Shown here piece by piece: positions 55,256 to 64,000 of a DNA stretch of 64,000 nucleotides. The DNA is from Sulfolobus sp. E5-1-F. GTDB lineage: Archaea > Thermoproteota > Thermoprotei_A > Sulfolobales > Sulfolobaceae. The notes under the pieces are model-generated. The model saw nothing but the letters and a program-made list of their open reading frames with translations, had not been told where the DNA came from and made no database searches. The DNA lies in assembly GCF_009601705.1 (NCBI RefSeq), contig NZ_CP045687.1:2144001-2208000 (forward strand), written 5' to 3'. Both the position numbers and the translations under genes were made by a program. How positions within the stretch are numbered: position 1 is the first letter of the stretch; every line of letters begins with the position of its first letter.

Positions 55256-55992
55256 AGGATAGATAGTAATGAGTAATTTAAATTGGTTATCTCATTGGTT
55301 AATAGGAATAGTGGGAAGGAAAGAGTTATTGATGCACCAGCTATATCACCAGAAGATCCTCCAAGCGATCCACAAATCTTATACATTATTACATAGAATA
55401 CTAGAAAAACTATTACATTATATAATGAAATAAACGGAATTGATTCAAGAAGTAATACTATAGATTTTCCTTCCAATTTATTGTGAAAGATTTTCCCTAA
55501 ATTACTTTCCGGAATTGGTCTTATGGTTGAAACTATGTAAAGGCTTATTGACACCGAGAGTACGTTAGATGAGATTAGATAGAGTATAGCGTATAGTGAG
55601 AAAAAACCTAGCTTTATTAACGCTACTATTTGAATCGATAGATATACTAAAAGTAAACCTATACCTCCAGAACCTATTTCAACATCCTTTAATGCTTTTA
55701 TCTTCCTCTCCCTATCTCCTTTTGTCATTAATGCGTCTCCTAAGTCCAATAAACCGTCTAGATGATTAAATCCCCTAAGTATTTCTATTACACCTAGTAA
55801 TACTATTCCAGCAAGATCTCCAAGAATTTTATATAAGAGAGCATACACTACACTTTCTATTAATGCTAACGATATGCCAATAATTAGTGGCGATATGTAG
55901 GAATATTCTGCAATTTCCTCTAACGACGCGTTACTCCTAACTGGAATTGCGGTAAAAAACGAGAACAACGCAAGTATTCTTTTTAATCGCAT
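55228..55992 (-). CDS. cobS: Cobalamin synthase CobS (CobV)
   Basis: A 254-residue membrane protein: [10 protein letters not shown] at the start, then [40 protein letters not shown], the conserved DGxxD(x)xxA core. It joins adenosylcobinamide-GDP with the lower-ligand riboside phosphate. Overlaps cbiB and is divergent from cobQ, so a 35-base spacer drives the whole cluster. Confidence 0.9.
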   Translation of the reverse strand: MRLKRILALFSFFTAIPVRSNASLEEIAEYSYISPLIIGISLALIESVVYALLYKILGDLAGIVLLGVIEILRGFNHLDGLLDLGDALMTKGDRERKIKALKDVEIGSGGIGLLLVYLSIQIVALIKLGFFSLYAILYLISSNVLSVSISLYIVSTIRPIPESNLGKIFHNKLEGKSIVLLLESIPFISLYNVIVFLVFYVIMYKICGSLGGSSGDIAGASITLSFPLFLLTNEITNLNYSLLSILCYLFLHLH

Positions 55993-56027
55993 ACGGATTT
56001 ATTTATTGGCAAAGTTGATATGATTAA

Positions 56028-57425
56028 GTGTCAATAATAGTAGCCTCAACCATGAGTGATTCAGGTAAATCGTTTGTAACCACTGGGCTAGTTAGGATTT
56101 TAAATGCAAAACCACTTAAAATTCAAAATATGTCTTTAAATAGTATTTCAACTTGGGACGGTGGAGAAATAGCGTTCATACAAGCTTACCAAGCATGGGG
56201 AGCTGGAATAAGACCAGAAAGGTATATGAACCCGATTTTGCTCAAACCAATGGGTAGAGGCGTTGAAGTAATCTTTATGGGAAACTCGCTTGGTATTATG
56301 AATGGTAATGAGTATTATAATTTAGCAACCAATGCATTGTGGCAAAAAGTATCACAACTCTTAACAAATAATATTGTAATAGAGGCTGCAGGAGGTATAG
56401 GAGAACCAAATTTTATTGATAAGGATATTACGGCAATAAAAGTAATGAAAGAGAAGGGAATTCCAGCTATTTTAGTATTAGATATAGACAAGGGAGGTGC
56501 GTTTGCATCAGCATATGGCACTTATATGATGCTTCCTCAATCCGTTAGAGAGAACTTGAAAGGATTCATTATTAACAAGTTTCGAGGAGACGAAAAGTTT
56601 CTATATGACGCTATAAAATGGCTTGAAGAGAAAACTGGGATGAGATATTTAGGTTATTTGCCTTTTCTCAGTGAGGCTCCTATAATGCCTGAAGATTCCA
56701 TGAATATTTACAATTTTGGTGAGGGCGATGCGGAAGTTGTAATAATAGCCTATCCTTATATGAGCAATTTCAATGAATTTTATGCTTTAGCTAAATCTAA
56801 TGCTCATGTATCCTTTGTGAGAAAGCCTAAAGAAATTGCCAAGGCTGATCTGGTAATTTTACCAGGTAGTAGGAACACTTTAGAATCGTTAAAATGGTTA
56901 GTTGAAAATGGATTCGTGGAGTATCTAAGACAAAAAACTAGGAATATTTTAGGTATTTGTGGTGGTTTTCAGCTTTTAGGTAAAAAGCTTGTAGATCCTT
57001 ATGGAATTGAGGCTGGATATCCTATAGAATATGAAGGTTTAGGAGTATTTGACCTCCATATACACTATAACATGGCTAAAGTTATTTCCATGAGTTCTGG
57101 TGTTTCTGAATACGGCGAAATAAATGGTTATGAAATTAGAAGGGGAGTAGTAAAGTACCTAAACGAAAAGCCCTTACTTGAAATAACCTTGAGAAATGGT
57201 GAAAAAGTAAGTGTTGAAGATGGGGCAAGGAAAGGTAGGATTGTTGGGTTAAGTGTACACGGAAGTCTTTTTTCTGACGGAATGAAAAAATTACTGAAGG
57301 AATTCAATATTGATATTTACTCACAATCAATGGTAGACGAGATTCAACAGCAAGCAATTCGTGTAGAACAATTTTTAAGGAAATATTTACATATTGACGA
57401 AATAGTTGAAATTTATAAGCAATGA
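56028..57425 (+). CDS. cobQ: Adenosylcobyric acid synthase CobQ/CbiP
   Basis: A 465-residue enzyme. The N-terminal dethiobiotin-synthetase-like ATP fold starts STMSDSGKSFVTTGLVR; the C-terminal class I amidotransferase has GICGGFQLLG with the nucleophile Cys and SVHGSLFSDG with His. It amidates four side chains of the corrin ring using glutamine. GTG start. guaA follows 18 bases later on the same strand. Confidence 0.92.
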   Translation: MSIIVASTMSDSGKSFVTTGLVRILNAKPLKIQNMSLNSISTWDGGEIAFIQAYQAWGAGIRPERYMNPILLKPMGRGVEVIFMGNSLGIMNGNEYYNLATNALWQKVSQLLTNNIVIEAAGGIGEPNFIDKDITAIKVMKEKGIPAILVLDIDKGGAFASAYGTYMMLPQSVRENLKGFIINKFRGDEKFLYDAIKWLEEKTGMRYLGYLPFLSEAPIMPEDSMNIYNFGEGDAEVVIIAYPYMSNFNEFYALAKSNAHVSFVRKPKEIAKADLVILPGSRNTLESLKWLVENGFVEYLRQKTRNILGICGGFQLLGKKLVDPYGIEAGYPIEYEGLGVFDLHIHYNMAKVISMSSGVSEYGEINGYEIRRGVVKYLNEKPLLEITLRNGEKVSVEDGARKGRIVGLSVHGSLFSDGMKKLLKEFNIDIYSQSMVDEIQQQAIRVEQFLRKYLHIDEIVEIYKQ

Positions 57426-57443
57426 ATCTTTAGTCATACCTAA

Positions 57444-58547
57444 ATGTTTGATCCTGCTTCGTTTGTTGAGGAAATAGGACCTCAGCTGAAACAGAAGATT
57501 GGTAATGAGAAAGTCTTAGCTGCAGTGAGTGGTGGTGTAGATAGTACTACGGCAGCAGTTTTAGCTTATAATTTGTTGGGCAGCAATGTGATTCCAGTAT
57601 TGATAGATACTGGATTTTTAAGGAAAAATGAAGCTGAAAAAATTAAAGTTTATTTAAGTAATGTTCTACCTAACCTTATTATAGTAGATAAGAGGGAAAC
57701 ATTTATTTCTGAGATAGAGGGAATAGAAGAAGCTGAAGCGAAAAGGAAGAAATTTAGAGAACTATTCTATTCAACCATTTCATCATTAATGAAAAAGTTC
57801 AATGCAAAGTATTTAATGCAAGGAACGATAGCAGCTGATTGGGTAGAAACGCAAGGCGGAATAAAGACACAACACAATGTTCTAGTTCAAATAGGTATAG
57901 ACACAGAGAAGGAGTGGGGCTTTACACTAATTGAACCATTGGCAGACCTTTATAAGAATGAGGTTAGAGAATTAGCTAGATATCTTAAATTACCTAAAGA
58001 AATCTCAGAGAGGCAACCATTTCCTGGCCCTGGCCTCCTAGTAAGAGCAATCGGTAAATTAACCAGGGAAAAGTTAGAAGTTGTGAAAGAGGCTACTGAT
58101 ATAGTTGAAAGACATTTAGATCCTTTTAACTATTCACAATACTTTGCGGTTTCCTTTGAATCTGATGGTAGTTTTGTAAATTTGGACGGTATTAAGGCAT
58201 TTTTATATAAGGCGAAGGCTACTGGAGTTAAGGGTGATGTTAGAGCTTATGGTAGCATAGCAAAAATTAAGTGTAATGATATTAATGTTGTAAAAGACTT
58301 TGTCGATAACCTAGTTAAGTATGATATTACTCATGTATTATGCTCCTTAGATGAAAAGGGTAATGGGAAATACAGTGTTGCAATAAGGGCAGTTATTACG
58401 GAAGACTTCATGACTGCTGACTATGCTAGAATACCTAAAGAAGTTCTAGATAAAATTAGTTCTGAAATATTACAAAAAATACCTAATGTGAAAGAAGTAC
58501 TTTACGATGTTACTTCTAAGCCACCTGCGACTATTGAGTTCGAGTGA
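57444..58547 (+). CDS. guaAB: GMP synthase, ATP-pyrophosphatase subunit
   Basis: A 367-residue protein. The PP-loop [15 protein letters not shown] is at residues 26-40, then [23 protein letters not shown] and the dimerisation domain. No glutaminase domain is fused, as in archaea where GMP synthase has two subunits; the partner must be elsewhere. It turns XMP into GMP. Length is larger than the roughly 310 of methanogen subunits. Gene symbol follows the archaeal usage for subunit B. Confidence 0.9.
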   Translation: MFDPASFVEEIGPQLKQKIGNEKVLAAVSGGVDSTTAAVLAYNLLGSNVIPVLIDTGFLRKNEAEKIKVYLSNVLPNLIIVDKRETFISEIEGIEEAEAKRKKFRELFYSTISSLMKKFNAKYLMQGTIAADWVETQGGIKTQHNVLVQIGIDTEKEWGFTLIEPLADLYKNEVRELARYLKLPKEISERQPFPGPGLLVRAIGKLTREKLEVVKEATDIVERHLDPFNYSQYFAVSFESDGSFVNLDGIKAFLYKAKATGVKGDVRAYGSIAKIKCNDINVVKDFVDNLVKYDITHVLCSLDEKGNGKYSVAIRAVITEDFMTADYARIPKEVLDKISSEILQKIPNVKEVLYDVTSKPPATIEFE

Positions 58548-59528
58548 TTAGTATTTTGAAACTTTTTCAAGTAATTGTATTCTTTTTGCAGGATGTGGGT
58601 GATCCATAAATATATCTGCATACCATGGAACTTTAGTAGTCTTCCAAATCTCCACTAGTTCTCTAGCATTCCATGTTGGAACTTCTTCAACGGCATTTGT
58701 GAAGAATAGCATACTTGTCATTTGATTGGTAGTACTCTTTTTCTTAAATTTCTCTAATGCACCAGGATCCATTGATAGTGTTAATTTAGCTAAGGCTAAC
58801 TGTAAGTTTTCTTTTCCACCTGGTACCGTTAAGGCTGAATTAACATCTGCATATGCTTCTCTCATTCTATTTAGAGATAGTACAAGTAATTGGAAAATGA
58901 AGCTTACTACCATCATAGCAATCCCTATTAAGAAAAGCAACCCTCCATTATTTCCTCTTCCATTACCTCCTCCACCGCTAAATAACCCTCCCCAGAATAA
59001 CCACCAACCTAAGTAATAAATTAGAGCTGGAATCAGACCTACTGCCATTAGTAATTCTACATCTCTATGTTTTAGATGTCCTAGCTCATGACCTGCTACT
59101 GCCATTATTTCCTCTCTGTTTAGTAATTTTAATATTGGTAACGTAAATGCTATTCTTTTACCAGCTATTGGACTTCCATATGCAAAAGCGTTAGGAAATG
59201 GTACATCAGCAATATACACTTTTGGGACTTCTTTAAATCCATTATATTTGGCAACTTCGGCTACTGTACTGTATAACCATCCATAAACAGGATCAGTAGG
59301 GGTTACCTCTACCGTTCTATATGCCCAGTTTATCATGTATGGTCCGAATAACCATTGAATAATGTTAAGGAAGAATATAAACACTAAGATGGATAATATT
59401 AACCCAACTCCAAATTGTGCTCCGAACACGTAATCGGCAACTGCTAATGCTAATGCAAATCCTAGTAAAACAATTCCCAAAGTTGCTAGTGCCATATTTA
59501 GTCTTAATTTTGCTACTTCCCAATTCAT
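58548..59528 (-). CDS. htpX: Protease HtpX homologue (M48B)
   Basis: A 326-residue membrane metallopeptidase. VAGHELGHLKHRD holds the zinc site near residue 142; REAYADVNSA supplies the third ligand near 225. Two N-terminal helices and two around residues 160-215, split by a Gly/Asn-rich loop (FSGGGGNGRGNNGG). It degrades damaged membrane proteins. The stop abuts the guaA end; the neighbours are convergent. Confidence 0.9.
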   Translation of the reverse strand: MNWEVAKLRLNMALATLGIVLLGFALALAVADYVFGAQFGVGLILSILVFIFFLNIIQWLFGPYMINWAYRTVEVTPTDPVYGWLYSTVAEVAKYNGFKEVPKVYIADVPFPNAFAYGSPIAGKRIAFTLPILKLLNREEIMAVAGHELGHLKHRDVELLMAVGLIPALIYYLGWWLFWGGLFSGGGGNGRGNNGGLLFLIGIAMMVVSFIFQLLVLSLNRMREAYADVNSALTVPGGKENLQLALAKLTLSMDPGALEKFKKKSTTNQMTSMLFFTNAVEEVPTWNARELVEIWKTTKVPWYADIFMDHPHPAKRIQLLEKVSKY

Positions 59529-59639
59529 ATGCTATTCTCTTGCGGGAAGTTTATATTATTTTTCATTATAGCCAGCAATGATATTAGCAAGGAAACATAA
59601 CCCAAACTTATATTATCTTTTTTCTCAATAATAGTAAAT

Positions 59640-60029
59640 ATGAAAGAAGAATTCGTAAGAGAATATATGAAAACCAATGTGATAACAGTAAGTAGAAACA
59701 CTGAGCTTAAAGAAGTGACTAAAATAATGGCTGATAATAACGTAGGCTCAGTAATTGTGGTAGATAATGGGAAACCTATTGGTATAATAACAGAGCGTGA
59801 TGTAGTTAGGGCAATCGGAAAAGGTAAAGGTTTAGATGTAAAGGCAGAAGAGATTATGACTGCCTCCCTTATAACTATCAAGGAAGATTCACCGATAACT
59901 GGTGCATTAAGTCTTATGAGAACATATAATATTAGACATTTACCAGTTATTGATCATGATGGAAACTTAAGGGGAATAATATCTATAAGAGATATTGCGC
60001 TTGCAATAGATGATATTTTAGAAGGCTAA
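59640..60029 (+). CDS. Two-CBS-domain protein
   Basis: A 129-residue protein, just a Bateman pair: YMKTNVITVSRNTELKEVTKIMADNNVGSVIVVDNGKPIGIITERDVVRAI, then IMTASLITIKEDSPITGALSLMRTYNIRHLPVID. These bind AMP or ATP and act as energy sensors for a partner not visible. A stem-loop lies 31 bases after the stop. Confidence 0.87.
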   Translation: MKEEFVREYMKTNVITVSRNTELKEVTKIMADNNVGSVIVVDNGKPIGIITERDVVRAIGKGKGLDVKAEEIMTASLITIKEDSPITGALSLMRTYNIRHLPVIDHDGNLRGIISIRDIALAIDDILEG

Positions 60030-60060
60030 CAATTTTGTGAAATTGATTTAAGATTTTTCG

Positions 60061-60079
60061 TCGAATCTTTTTGATTCGA
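60061..60079 (+). terminator. Stem-loop between the CBS gene and the flippase
   Basis: TCGAATC and GATTCGA pair perfectly around a five-T loop. It could help end the CBS transcript or be a protein site; archaeal termination is usually by T runs, so the role is uncertain. Confidence 0.35.
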
Positions 60080-60083
60080 TAGA

Positions 60084-60093
60084 CTATAAATAC
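60084..60093 (+). promoter_or_regulatory. TATA box of the flippase gene
   Basis: CTATAAATAC centred about 28 bases before the GTG at 60116, which makes that GTG, not the TTG at 60101, the likely leaderless start. Confidence 0.5.
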
Positions 60094-60115
60094 TTTATTT
60101 TTGATACGTAAACAT

Positions 60116-61588
60116 GTGGATAAAAAAGAGAGTGTGAGAGTTACAAGAATAGGTATTATTAACTTACTAACTAGGGCTTTAGGGGCGCCTATATCATTTA
60201 TCTTCACGTTGTTAGTTGCAAGATACTTGTCAAATCCCCCTTATGGTATTATTTATTTTGCGACTTGGCAAACCTTGTATGTTCTCACAATAGGCTATTT
60301 TACAATACCCGCAAATCTATTCTCATTAATAACGTCAAGATATTCTGCAGAAAAAAAGAATGTGGGTGGGATAGTAATAATTAATTTGATCGCTGGAATT
60401 ATTTCAGGTTTGGTTTTCGCTATTTTGGTCCCATACTATATTTCCTTAACCAAGCTTGATGTCCCTATCTATTTCTATTCTGCGATATCGCTAATCGTTC
60501 TAACCTATTTGCTGACTGTAACGAATTCGATAGCTCAAGGGAGAACGCCTAAGATAATTGGAATTTCCGCATTAATCTTTCAAATTTTGAGATTAATTAC
60601 GGGAATTATATTCATGTTCATATTTAATCTCTCCATCTTGGCAGTAATCTTAGCCTATAGTATAGGTTATCTCGCTCAGATTTTATTTAATTTATTCTTC
60701 ATAAGAGCTAATCTGAAGATTGACTTTATGGTAGCTTTTTCGGCTGTTAGAAAAGCGGTGGTATATATAGCGAATTATATTCAATATATTCTAGAAGCAT
60801 CAATGGTATGGATTACTCTAGCTATCGTAAAATCAGATTTAGTAGTAGCATATTTTGAATCTGCCATTATAGTTAGTAATATCCAGATTTGGTCACAAGC
60901 AATATATACTGGCCTAATGGCTAAGCTAGCTGAAGACAAGAACCCATCTATAATTAGTGATTCAATTAGACTATACTCAATAGTGGGGAGTTTATTTTTA
61001 ATTCTTATTTACATAGATGGTTATGGACTTTTATACAAACTAAGACCTGAATATACTGGGGCTATTTTCTCTCTCTATATTCTTACTTTTTCAAATTTCA
61101 TAAGAGGTTTGTATAGTATCTTCTATCAAAGTATAACAATGGCTGATCCTACTTTATCAGTAGAATCTAAGAATGAATTCAAAGGTCACTTGTTTAAGCT
61201 GACTACTTCCAATTTACTTTACTCATTACTAGGTCTAGGAATTTCAACTGCACTGATTTACTTCTTTTCCTCTTACTCTCCTTATTTATTAGCAGCTTTC
61301 ATGAGTGTTGGGATAGTAGTTAATTCGTTCTCGATGCTGTTTACTTCCTATAAAACATGTAAAGGAATTTATAATTTCAGTTTCCCATTAAGAGAATTTC
61401 TAATACCACTATCTTTAGGCGCACTTAGTCTGCCTATATCAATGGTCTATAGGCCAGTAAGTTTTCTTGCAATGGGGGTATATGCTATAATTGTAATTTC
61501 GTTCTTCACTCTATATAATTACGCTTTTAACCCATACGGTAGAAGGTTAGTAATAGCGATTATAAGAGAATTTAAGCAAAGAGTTTAA
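60116..61588 (+). CDS. Oligosaccharide flippase-like membrane protein (MOP superfamily)
   Basis: About 490 residues with some 14 membrane helices and almost no large loops, as in Wzx/MurJ-type polysaccharide transporters (start RIGIINLLTRALGAPISFIFTLLVARYLS). It probably flips lipid-linked sugars for N-glycosylation or surface glycans. The longest frame begins with TTG at 60101; TATA spacing favours GTG 60116. The aldolase gene follows 10 bases after the stop. Confidence 0.8.
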   Translation: MDKKESVRVTRIGIINLLTRALGAPISFIFTLLVARYLSNPPYGIIYFATWQTLYVLTIGYFTIPANLFSLITSRYSAEKKNVGGIVIINLIAGIISGLVFAILVPYYISLTKLDVPIYFYSAISLIVLTYLLTVTNSIAQGRTPKIIGISALIFQILRLITGIIFMFIFNLSILAVILAYSIGYLAQILFNLFFIRANLKIDFMVAFSAVRKAVVYIANYIQYILEASMVWITLAIVKSDLVVAYFESAIIVSNIQIWSQAIYTGLMAKLAEDKNPSIISDSIRLYSIVGSLFLILIYIDGYGLLYKLRPEYTGAIFSLYILTFSNFIRGLYSIFYQSITMADPTLSVESKNEFKGHLFKLTTSNLLYSLLGLGISTALIYFFSSYSPYLLAAFMSVGIVVNSFSMLFTSYKTCKGIYNFSFPLREFLIPLSLGALSLPISMVYRPVSFLAMGVYAIIVISFFTLYNYAFNPYGRRLVIAIIREFKQRV

Positions 61589-61598
61589 TCTACTCTAT

Positions 61599-62417
61599 AT
61601 GCTTGGTTCAGAAATTCGAATGGCCAAATTATTCGAAAAAGGTAGAGCTTTTGTTGTAGCATTGGATCACGGATTGGTTATGGGGCCATTAAAGGGAATA
61701 GAAAATCCTATTGAAGTCGTTGCAAAAATTGCTAAAAATGGTCCAGATGCCTTGCAAATGACTCCGGCAATGGTTAAACTTGTTAAGGAGAATTTTTTCT
61801 CAAGAGGTTCGCCTATGCTAATTGCTAGATTAGATACTGCGAATGTCTGGAGACAAAAATACAAAGTCTATAATGAAGGTTATTATGCGAATATTTACAC
61901 AGTAAAGGACGCAATTAATATTGGGGCAGATGCTGTAGTGACGTATCTAGTAGTTGGCTATGGTAGCGATACAGTTGAGGGGTATAATTTGAGTGCCTTA
62001 GCTTCCTTAAGGAAAGAAGCAAATGATTATGGGATACCGTTTATCGTAGAACCATTATATGTTACAAAAGATAATCCAGATTCAGTAAAAGAACTAGACC
62101 TCGTAAAGTATGTGAGTAGATTAGCGTCTGAAATAGGAGCTGATATCCTAAAGGTTGACTACACGGGAAATAAGGAATCATTTAGACAAGTCGTTAACGT
62201 AGCGTTTAGCCCAATCCTAATTAGGGGAGGCCCAAAAACTAACACAACGGAGGAATTCTTAAAGATGTTGCGAGACGCTTTAGAGGCTGGAGCTAAGGGT
62301 GTAACTGTGGGTAGAAATTTATGGCAAGCAGATGAACCAGACAAGTTAGCCAAAGCAATATCGAAGGTTGTTCATGAAAATGTAGATATTGGAGAAGCTT
62401 TAAAAATTTTAAAGTAA
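61599..62417 (+). CDS. Class I fructose-bisphosphate aldolase-like protein (DhnA/FbaB family)
   Basis: A 272-residue TIM barrel. FVVALDHGLVMGPLKG is near residue 18, VDYTGNKESF carries the likely Schiff-base Lys region near 183, and RGGPKTNT plus GVTVGRNLWQ form the phosphate site. The family includes archaeal class I aldolases and ADH synthase for aromatic amino acids. Sulfolobus makes fructose 1,6-bisphosphate with a separate bifunctional enzyme, so the actual substrate may differ. Confidence 0.82.
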   Translation: MLGSEIRMAKLFEKGRAFVVALDHGLVMGPLKGIENPIEVVAKIAKNGPDALQMTPAMVKLVKENFFSRGSPMLIARLDTANVWRQKYKVYNEGYYANIYTVKDAINIGADAVVTYLVVGYGSDTVEGYNLSALASLRKEANDYGIPFIVEPLYVTKDNPDSVKELDLVKYVSRLASEIGADILKVDYTGNKESFRQVVNVAFSPILIRGGPKTNTTEEFLKMLRDALEAGAKGVTVGRNLWQADEPDKLAKAISKVVHENVDIGEALKILK

Positions 62418-62427
62418 AGGCTAGTCT

Positions 62428-63546
62428 ATGCAATTAAAATGGATAAACTTTTTCTTTTATTTGGCCTTGGTCGTGCTTATTTTAGTATATACTTATGAAA
62501 CAGTAATTACGTTCTCATCCATTAATGCCTATATAGGAGATGAGGTATGGTACCCTACTGCTGCCTATAATATGTTAAAATTGGTTTTTCATATAACTCC
62601 TCCACCAATGACAAGTATAGGGTATCCCAATGAGCAGAATATTCAAACATATATTAACCCAGAGCATCCTCCTTTAGCTAAATACATAATGGCAGTTTTC
62701 ATCTATTTTATGGGATACTATTCAATAGCCTGGAGATTGGCAAGTTGGATTCTAGGAGATTTGATGCTTATAATAGGTTATTTTCTTGGTAAAAAGTTAG
62801 TAGGGAATGGAATTTTAGGCAACCTTGCCGGAATACTTTCTGCTCTTCTCATTGCATTAGATCCTAATGTGTGGACTCTTCACGGGATAGCACTTCTTGA
62901 AATTTACGTATCCTTCTTTAGTCTACTATCTCTTTATTTTCTATTAAACGAGAAACCATTATGGGCTAGTATAGCGTTAGCACTAGCTATGCTGTCAAAG
63001 GAATCAGCTTATGTTTTAATATTTCCGTTTCTTTACTACTTAGGGGAAATCTCAAATAGTGTCAAGAAAAGGGCAATCTATGGTATTGGATTACCAGTTT
63101 TAATTTACGTTCTGTTCTCTACCCCGTTGATAGCTTATTATGGTGGAGTTAAAGCATGGCTAGACGCTACTGTGATCCATAGCGCGACATGGGACATTAC
63201 TAATGGTCATATCACGCTAACAGCAACTTCTCAAATTTCAACCCCGTGGGATTGGTTTTTTAATATTCATTCTTTCTACCTTGGTTACAACTTATATGCC
63301 GATACTAATCCTTATGTGTTAATACTATGGATAATCACGACTCCGCTCGCATTTATTTTCAGAGATAGTAAGCTGATAACCACTACAATGTGGGCCTGGA
63401 CTATGTGGATAGGATTTGTAGTCGTATACCTCCTAGGGAATCACACTCTATTTAGTTTTTACGTAACGGATTTTATGCCAGTAGTTGATGTATACGTAGT
63501 TGTGTCACTATTTAAACTAGTCCAAAAGATAAATATTCTAAGGTAA
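62428..63546 (+). CDS. PMT/GT39-like membrane mannosyltransferase
   Basis: A 372-residue protein with about nine helices. The first extracellular loop has [16 protein letters not shown] (acidic pair of GT-C enzymes), and [13 protein letters not shown] matches the HPPL-type motif of dolichyl-phosphate-mannose protein mannosyltransferases. It would glycosylate surface proteins from lipid-linked mannose, perhaps made by the DPM1-like enzyme. It follows the aldolase by 10 bases. Confidence 0.8.
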   Translation: MQLKWINFFFYLALVVLILVYTYETVITFSSINAYIGDEVWYPTAAYNMLKLVFHITPPPMTSIGYPNEQNIQTYINPEHPPLAKYIMAVFIYFMGYYSIAWRLASWILGDLMLIIGYFLGKKLVGNGILGNLAGILSALLIALDPNVWTLHGIALLEIYVSFFSLLSLYFLLNEKPLWASIALALAMLSKESAYVLIFPFLYYLGEISNSVKKRAIYGIGLPVLIYVLFSTPLIAYYGGVKAWLDATVIHSATWDITNGHITLTATSQISTPWDWFFNIHSFYLGYNLYADTNPYVLILWIITTPLAFIFRDSKLITTTMWAWTMWIGFVVVYLLGNHTLFSFYVTDFMPVVDVYVVVSLFKLVQKINILR

Positions 63547-63604
63547 TTTTTTAACAGTGTAAGGGAAAGAGTTTAAATAATAGTCACAGAAAATTGATTT
63601 TCGG

Positions 63605-64000
63605 ATGAGTACTTCGTCACTCAGTAAAGCTCAACAGAGTCAAGAACCAAAAAGACACTTAGGCTTTATTGATATCGTTTTTCTTTCAATGGGTTCCCAA
63701 GCGCCCTTTCTGAGCATTCTAACATATGGCGTAGAAGCGTTTATTATTGCCGGTTTCTTAGCTCCAATAGCTATTATTTTAGGTACTTTATTAGTCCTAT
63801 TAAATGGATTTGTAGTTTATGAGCTTTCAAAAAGATTTACCAAAGCAGGTGGTTATTATACATACGCATTCTATTCTTTAACTAAGCGTTTAGGTTTCGA
63901 GACTGGATGGCTCTATGTATTGTATTCAACTACGTATGGTGTTGCGTACATTTTTGGAACTACGTACATAATCTATCACGTTTTGGGTGTAAATCCATGG
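63605..64000 (+). CDS. Amino-acid permease (APC superfamily), N-terminal part (partial)
   Basis: 132 codons reach the right edge. After a polar start ([20 protein letters not shown]) comes [22 protein letters not shown], two further helices, and [32 protein letters not shown], the usual APC loop with the G-G-Y-Y motif. It should import amino acids or amines. TATA-like TTTAAATA lies about 26-30 bases upstream. Confidence 0.82.
   Translation, partial: MSTSSLSKAQQSQEPKRHLGFIDIVFLSMGSQAPFLSILTYGVEAFIIAGFLAPIAIILGTLLVLLNGFVVYELSKRFTKAGGYYTYAFYSLTKRLGFETGWLYVLYSTTYGVAYIFGTTYIIYHVLGVNPW

Noticed and set aside
59525-59881. 118-codon minus-strand frame over the CBS gene
   Set aside because: Composition (Ser/Thr/Ile runs) is that of an antisense shadow of the CBS repeat.

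Overview
The window looks like the chromosome of a Sulfolobales archaeon close to Saccharolobus (Sulfolobus) solfataricus or islandicus. The DNA is AT-rich. Many genes have a TATA box about 26 bases upstream of the start codon, as in leaderless transcripts, while genes inside operons carry GGTGAT-type ribosome sites. Marker genes agree: the SegAB segregation pair, the DoxB/DoxC quinol oxidase with two tiny membrane subunits, a GAT-QueC fusion, and an orphan Cas4 nuclease whose residues H62, D99, E113 and K115 sit where I recall them in SSO0001. Assignments come from reading motifs; no database search was run.

Layout. 1-8 kb: the tail of an ABC-2 permease, an enoyl-CoA hydratase-like protein, PadR, wHTH and AbrB-type regulators, a TatD hydrolase, the dox oxidase operon, a standalone thiamine phosphate synthase domain (ThiN) and a second PadR. 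8-13.4 kb: a large pilin-like surface protein, segAB with palindromes at its promoter, and uncharacterised neighbours. 13.4-24 kb: nitrilase, a four-CBS protein, a deacetylase, PurT, two small nuclease-like proteins flanking a CTP-dependent lipid kinase-like protein, an FAD oxidoreductase, a nucleotidyltransferase, MoaB and a large iron-sulfur protein. 24-31 kb: an MrfA-like helicase, GAT-QueC, a TauE/DUF1634 pair, a HipA-like kinase and a TRIC channel. 31-38 kb: an IS6-like element with a split transposase, a repeat-rich surface protein, an M24 peptidase, a second deacetylase and a short TnpB-like protein. 38-50 kb: glutamine amidotransferase, metallo-hydrolases, PfkB and ThiD kinases, Cas4, glycosyltransferases, a VIT1-type transporter and an aminotransferase/cyclodeaminase pair. 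50-64 kb: a PUA protein, an orphan molybdenum hydroxylase large subunit, two M48 peptidases, an alcohol dehydrogenase, a cobalamin cluster (CbiB, CobS, CobQ), GMP synthase, a flippase, an aldolase, a PMT-like mannosyltransferase and the start of an amino-acid permease.

Most of this is housekeeping or metabolism. The points that most deserve a second look are: (1) palindromic sites beside segAB, one lying between the segA TATA box and its start codon; (2) a complete ThiN in one place and an apparently dead ThiN-like tail on ThiD in another; (3) a short TnpB-like RuvC protein with an intact catalytic triad, no visible transposon ends and a deacetylase gene directly against its 3' end; (4) a 594-codon protein with a class III pilin signal; and (5) a degenerate FAD-domain/ferredoxin fusion. 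I found no tRNA, rRNA or CRISPR array.
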